Positions 6,531 to 8,032 of a stretch of 8,032 bases of DNA are shown here, piece after piece. Each line of letters opens with the position of its first letter. Position 1 is the first letter of the stretch. This DNA is from Brachybacterium sp. (GTDB taxonomy: Bacteria > Actinomycetota > Actinomycetes > Actinomycetales > Dermabacteraceae), in assembly GCA_027322375.1 (NCBI GenBank), contig DAHVRS010000426.1, positions 1 through 8,032 on the forward strand, written 5' to 3'. The translations under genes and the position numbers were made by a program. The notes below the pieces were generated by a model. It saw nothing but the letters and a program-made list of their open reading frames with translations, was not told the origin of the DNA and did not search any database.

Positions 6531-7535
6531 ATGCGTGCACGGGCTGCGGCTGCCTCCGGCGAGCAGATCAAGGATCTCGCCGACCTCCCCTCCTTCCCCG
6601 CGATCTACGCCGCGGCGCTGGATCCCCGCTCCCGCCGTGGTGGGAAGAGAAGTAGTGGGAAGCGGGATGCTCAGCTGCCGAGCCTCGCCTACCGAGTGCA
6701 GAAGGTGCGGATCGACGCCGAGCGGGCACGGGACTTCGACCACCTCATGGGCGGTTCCGCGACGGATCTCGTCCACCCGGGCGTGCTCCACGTCCTCGCT
6801 TTCCCCGTCTCGCTCGCCCTCATGGCGCGGCGCGATTTCCCGTTCCGGCTGCTCGGCCTCGTCCACCTGCGCAACCAGATCCTCCAGCACCGCCCCGTGC
6901 GGGTGGGGGAGCTCGTGGACGTCGAGTGCCGGGTGCGTGACCTGCGCCCGCATCGCAAGGGCCGCACCTTCGAGGCGGTCTCCACGATCCTCGGCCAGGA
7001 TGGCGAGATCATCGCGACGGACGTGTCGACCTATCTCGTCCGGGGCGGGGGAGAGGACGGCGCAACGCCGTCGGCCGGGAAGTCGTCGGCCGGTGAGCCG
7101 TCGGCCGCCCAGCCGTCCGGCACCTCCCCGTCGGCCGGGAAGCGCGCCGACCGGCGCGCGTTCGAGCCCCCGCGGCCCACGGCCCGCTGGTCCCTCGGCG
7201 CGGACACGGGCCGACGCTACGGTGCGGTCTCCGGCGACGTGAACCCGATCCACCTCTCCGCGCTCAGCGCGAAGGCGTTCGGGTTCCCCTCCGCGATCGC
7301 GCACGGGATGTACACCGCCTCCCGCGCCTTCACCGAGTCGCGCGTGGACCTCTCCCGGCCGCTGCGCTGGGACGTCTCCTTCGACGCCCCGGTCACCCTG
7401 CCCGGCTCCGTGCTCGTCGCCTACGAGGACGACGCCGATGCCGGGACGGTCCGCTGCGTGGGCTGGCGGCCCGGCCGCGGCGAGAAGGGCCCGCGCCGCT
7501 GCTTCGAGGTGGAGGTCACCACCCTCGAGCGGTGA
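6531..7535 (+). CDS. MaoC-like double-hotdog (R)-specific enoyl-CoA hydratase / 3-hydroxyacyl dehydratase, HtdX type
   Basis: Predicted 334-residue hydratase that adds water to trans-2-enoyl-CoA to give (3R)-hydroxyacyl-CoA, or the reverse. The N-terminal hotdog half (about 50-170) contains YRVQKVRID, the FPFRLLGLVHLRNQILQHRP region (103-122) and no catalytic motif. The C-terminal half (about 220-334) carries the hydratase-2 signature YGAVSGDVNPIH (230-241; catalytic Asp236 and His241) followed by AKAFGFPSAIAHGM (247-260). The layout and wording match mycobacterial HtdX, which is shorter (about 280 residues). The extra length is an N-terminal basic segment (30-46) and a Ser/Ala/Gly/Pro linker (171-210) built from repeats. 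An in-frame GTG at 6522 overlaps the reductase stop as GTGA and could be the true start, adding three residues; neither start has a strong ribosome site. It is the last gene before a strong terminator. Confidence 0.9.
   Translation: MRARAAAASGEQIKDLADLPSFPAIYAAALDPRSRRGGKRSSGKRDAQLPSLAYRVQKVRIDAERARDFDHLMGGSATDLVHPGVLHVLAFPVSLALMARRDFPFRLLGLVHLRNQILQHRPVRVGELVDVECRVRDLRPHRKGRTFEAVSTILGQDGEIIATDVSTYLVRGGGEDGATPSAGKSSAGEPSAAQPSGTSPSAGKRADRRAFEPPRPTARWSLGADTGRRYGAVSGDVNPIHLSALSAKAFGFPSAIAHGMYTASRAFTESRVDLSRPLRWDVSFDAPVTLPGSVLVAYEDDADAGTVRCVGWRPGRGEKGPRRCFEVEVTTLER
7068..7142 (+). repeat. Short direct repeats in the MaoC interdomain linker
   Basis: The 15-mer CCGTCGGCCGGGAAG occurs exactly at 7068-7082 and 7128-7142, 60 bases apart. 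Between them are degenerate copies of its core: CGTCGGCCGG (7084-7093), CCGTCGGCCG (7098-7107) and CCGTCCGG (7113-7120). In frame they encode variants of PSAGK / SSAGE / PSAAQ, a flexible spacer between the two hotdog domains. The copies suggest growth by slippage or duplication. Confidence 0.75.
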
Positions 7536-7598
7536 CAGAGGCGCCAACCGCGCGCCGACGCGATGCGCGCGGTGTGCGGGGCATCGGACGAGCTGCAG

Positions 7599-7640
7599 AA
7601 GACCGGCGGCCGACGGGGAGTCCCATCGGCCGCCGGTCTT
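7599..7640 (+). terminator. Rho-independent-type terminator of the fadI-fabG4-maoC operon
   Basis: A stem of 19 pairs with one C-A mismatch: the left arm runs 7599-7617 and the right arm 7622-7640, with the 4-base loop GAGT. The right arm ends in TCTT followed by TG, giving a short U-rich end. It lies 63 bases past the MaoC stop; a smaller 7-bp hairpin (7548-7554 with 7566-7572) precedes it. Its outer AAGACC/GGTCTT pairs could let it work in both directions. Confidence 0.85.
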
Positions 7641-7641
7641 T

Positions 7642-7986
7642 GTGCTGCGTGCTCGTTGGTCGGCGGGCCCTTGTGCTGTCGAGAGGCGGAGGAGCTCGAT
7701 GATCGTCCCGCCGAGGTGGGCATGGAGAGGATTCCGCGTGCGCGAAAGATTGTGAATCACCGTCATGCTGCCTCGTTCGCACTGGGCGATGGTGAAAATA
7801 TCGAACACATTTCTCGTGCGAAGCGATGCGTGTCGTGGGTCGTCGAAAGATCAATTTGACGGCCATGGAGCCTCGCTCCACAGCGTGCAGTGATCCACAG
7901 CTGGAAATTACTAGGCGGTATGATGTTCGAAAGGCTTGGTCGAGTCGCATGGGTGTGCGAAAAGAGGGGTATGTCGATCACCGCCG
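7642..7986. other. Non-coding stretch of low G+C after the operon terminator
   Basis: No convincing gene is seen on either strand: open frames here have poor third-position G/C bias and run across the terminator. By my count 7741-7980 is about 53% G+C, against about 70% for the genes. Small structures seen: a hairpin TGGAGC-CTC-GCTCCA (7866-7880), a direct repeat TCCACAGC (7877-7884 and 7894-7901) and a distant inverted pair TTCGCAC/GTGCGAA (7776-7782, 7816-7822). It probably holds the promoter and regulatory region of the gene to the right. Confidence 0.55.
7919..7924 (+). promoter_or_regulatory. Possible -10 element for a gene entering at the right edge
   Basis: TATGAT matches TATAAT at 5 of 6 positions in an AT-rich context; transcription would start near 7931. 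No -35 is found at 16-18 bases upstream, where the sequence is CCACAG or similar. It would drive whatever starts at about 7971-7987. Confidence 0.3.
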
Positions 7987-8032
7987 ATGGGGACCCCGCA
8001 GTGGGCCGTGGAGCTCACCGGGGCGATCGAGG
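7987..8032 (+). CDS. Possible start of an unidentified gene, truncated by the right edge
   Basis: From ATG 7987 the frame reads MGTPQWAVELTGAIE before the window ends. Every codon after the ATG ends in G or C, as in the genes of this window, while the frame just upstream (GTA TGT CGA TCA) does not, so coding seems to begin here. There is no ribosome site at a good distance: GAGGGG lies 17 bases upstream. A different start, ATG 7971 in another frame, has AGAGGGG only one base away and mixed third positions, so I favour 7987. I do not recognise the protein from 15 residues. Confidence 0.35.
   Translation, partial: MGTPQWAVELTGAIE

Noticed and set aside
5107..6540. 477-codon minus-strand frame opposite the FabG4-type gene
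   Set aside because: Same reason: a shadow of an intact SDR gene, with low-complexity translation.
6237..7808. 523-codon minus-strand frame crossing the MaoC gene, the terminator and the low-G+C stretch
   Set aside because: It starts in the low-G+C stretch, reads through the strong terminator hairpin and lies antisense to the MaoC gene. Its first ~70 residues look more natural than the rest but match nothing I know.
7877..7901. DnaA boxes or a replication origin
   Set aside because: Only one near-match to the DnaA box is seen, with no cluster and no dnaA/dnaN context.
7919..7950. tRNA-like GTTCGAA sequence
   Set aside because: The bases on each side do not form a T-arm stem, and no acceptor or anticodon arm can be drawn.
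1..8032. CRISPR array, insertion sequence, toxin-antitoxin or phage-defence genes
   Set aside because: I found no regularly spaced repeats, transposase motifs or terminal repeats, and every identified gene is metabolic or regulatory.

Overview
The window is high-GC DNA (roughly 70% G+C over most of its length) with strong G/C bias at third codon positions, GTG starts, short overlaps between genes and GC-rich hairpin terminators. Together with the actinobacterial look of the proteins, this points to an actinobacterium. A member of the Micrococcales such as Brachybacterium is my best guess, but the sequence alone does not prove the genus.

Layout. (1) Positions 1-701, minus strand: the N-terminal 233 residues of PurL (purine synthesis), cut by the left edge. 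(2) 702-905: a gap with a 17-bp palindrome and a possible -10 for purL, then a perfect 12-bp hairpin that ends the next transcription unit. (3) 906-3721, minus strand: a two-gene unit, tetR followed by an acyl-CoA oxidase/dehydrogenase gene, joined by a 4-base ATGA overlap. (4) 3722-3800: a divergent control region with an imperfect inverted repeat (AGAACCTAGG / CCTAGTTCT) that is the obvious TetR operator candidate. (5) 3801-7535, plus strand: a three-gene operon encoding a FadI-type thiolase, a two-domain FabG4-type ketoacyl reductase/hydroxyacyl-CoA dehydrogenase and a double-hotdog MaoC-type hydratase. (6) A strong terminator hairpin at 7599-7640. (7) 7642-7986: a non-coding stretch whose G+C falls to about 53%. 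(8) From about 7987: possibly the first codons of another plus-strand gene leaving the window.

How the genes fit together. The acyl-CoA oxidase/dehydrogenase, MaoC hydratase, FabG4-like reductase and thiolase supply all four steps of a fatty-acyl-CoA beta-oxidation cycle (or a reversible version of it). The dehydratase and reductase families are those that usually handle the (3R)-hydroxyacyl-CoA, not the (3S) form of FadB/FadJ. From memory, the set resembles the Mycobacterium tuberculosis htdX-fabG4-fadA2-fadE5 locus (Rv0241c-Rv0244c), but with a long acyl-CoA-oxidase-type enzyme in place of FadE5 and with a dedicated TetR regulator. No acyl-CoA ligase, FadB/FadJ or ETF gene lies in the window.

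The most interesting sequence-level observations are the TetR operator with a possibly leaderless tetR transcript, the repeat-built linker in the MaoC protein that shares a 12-14-mer with both terminator stems, and the low-GC tail.
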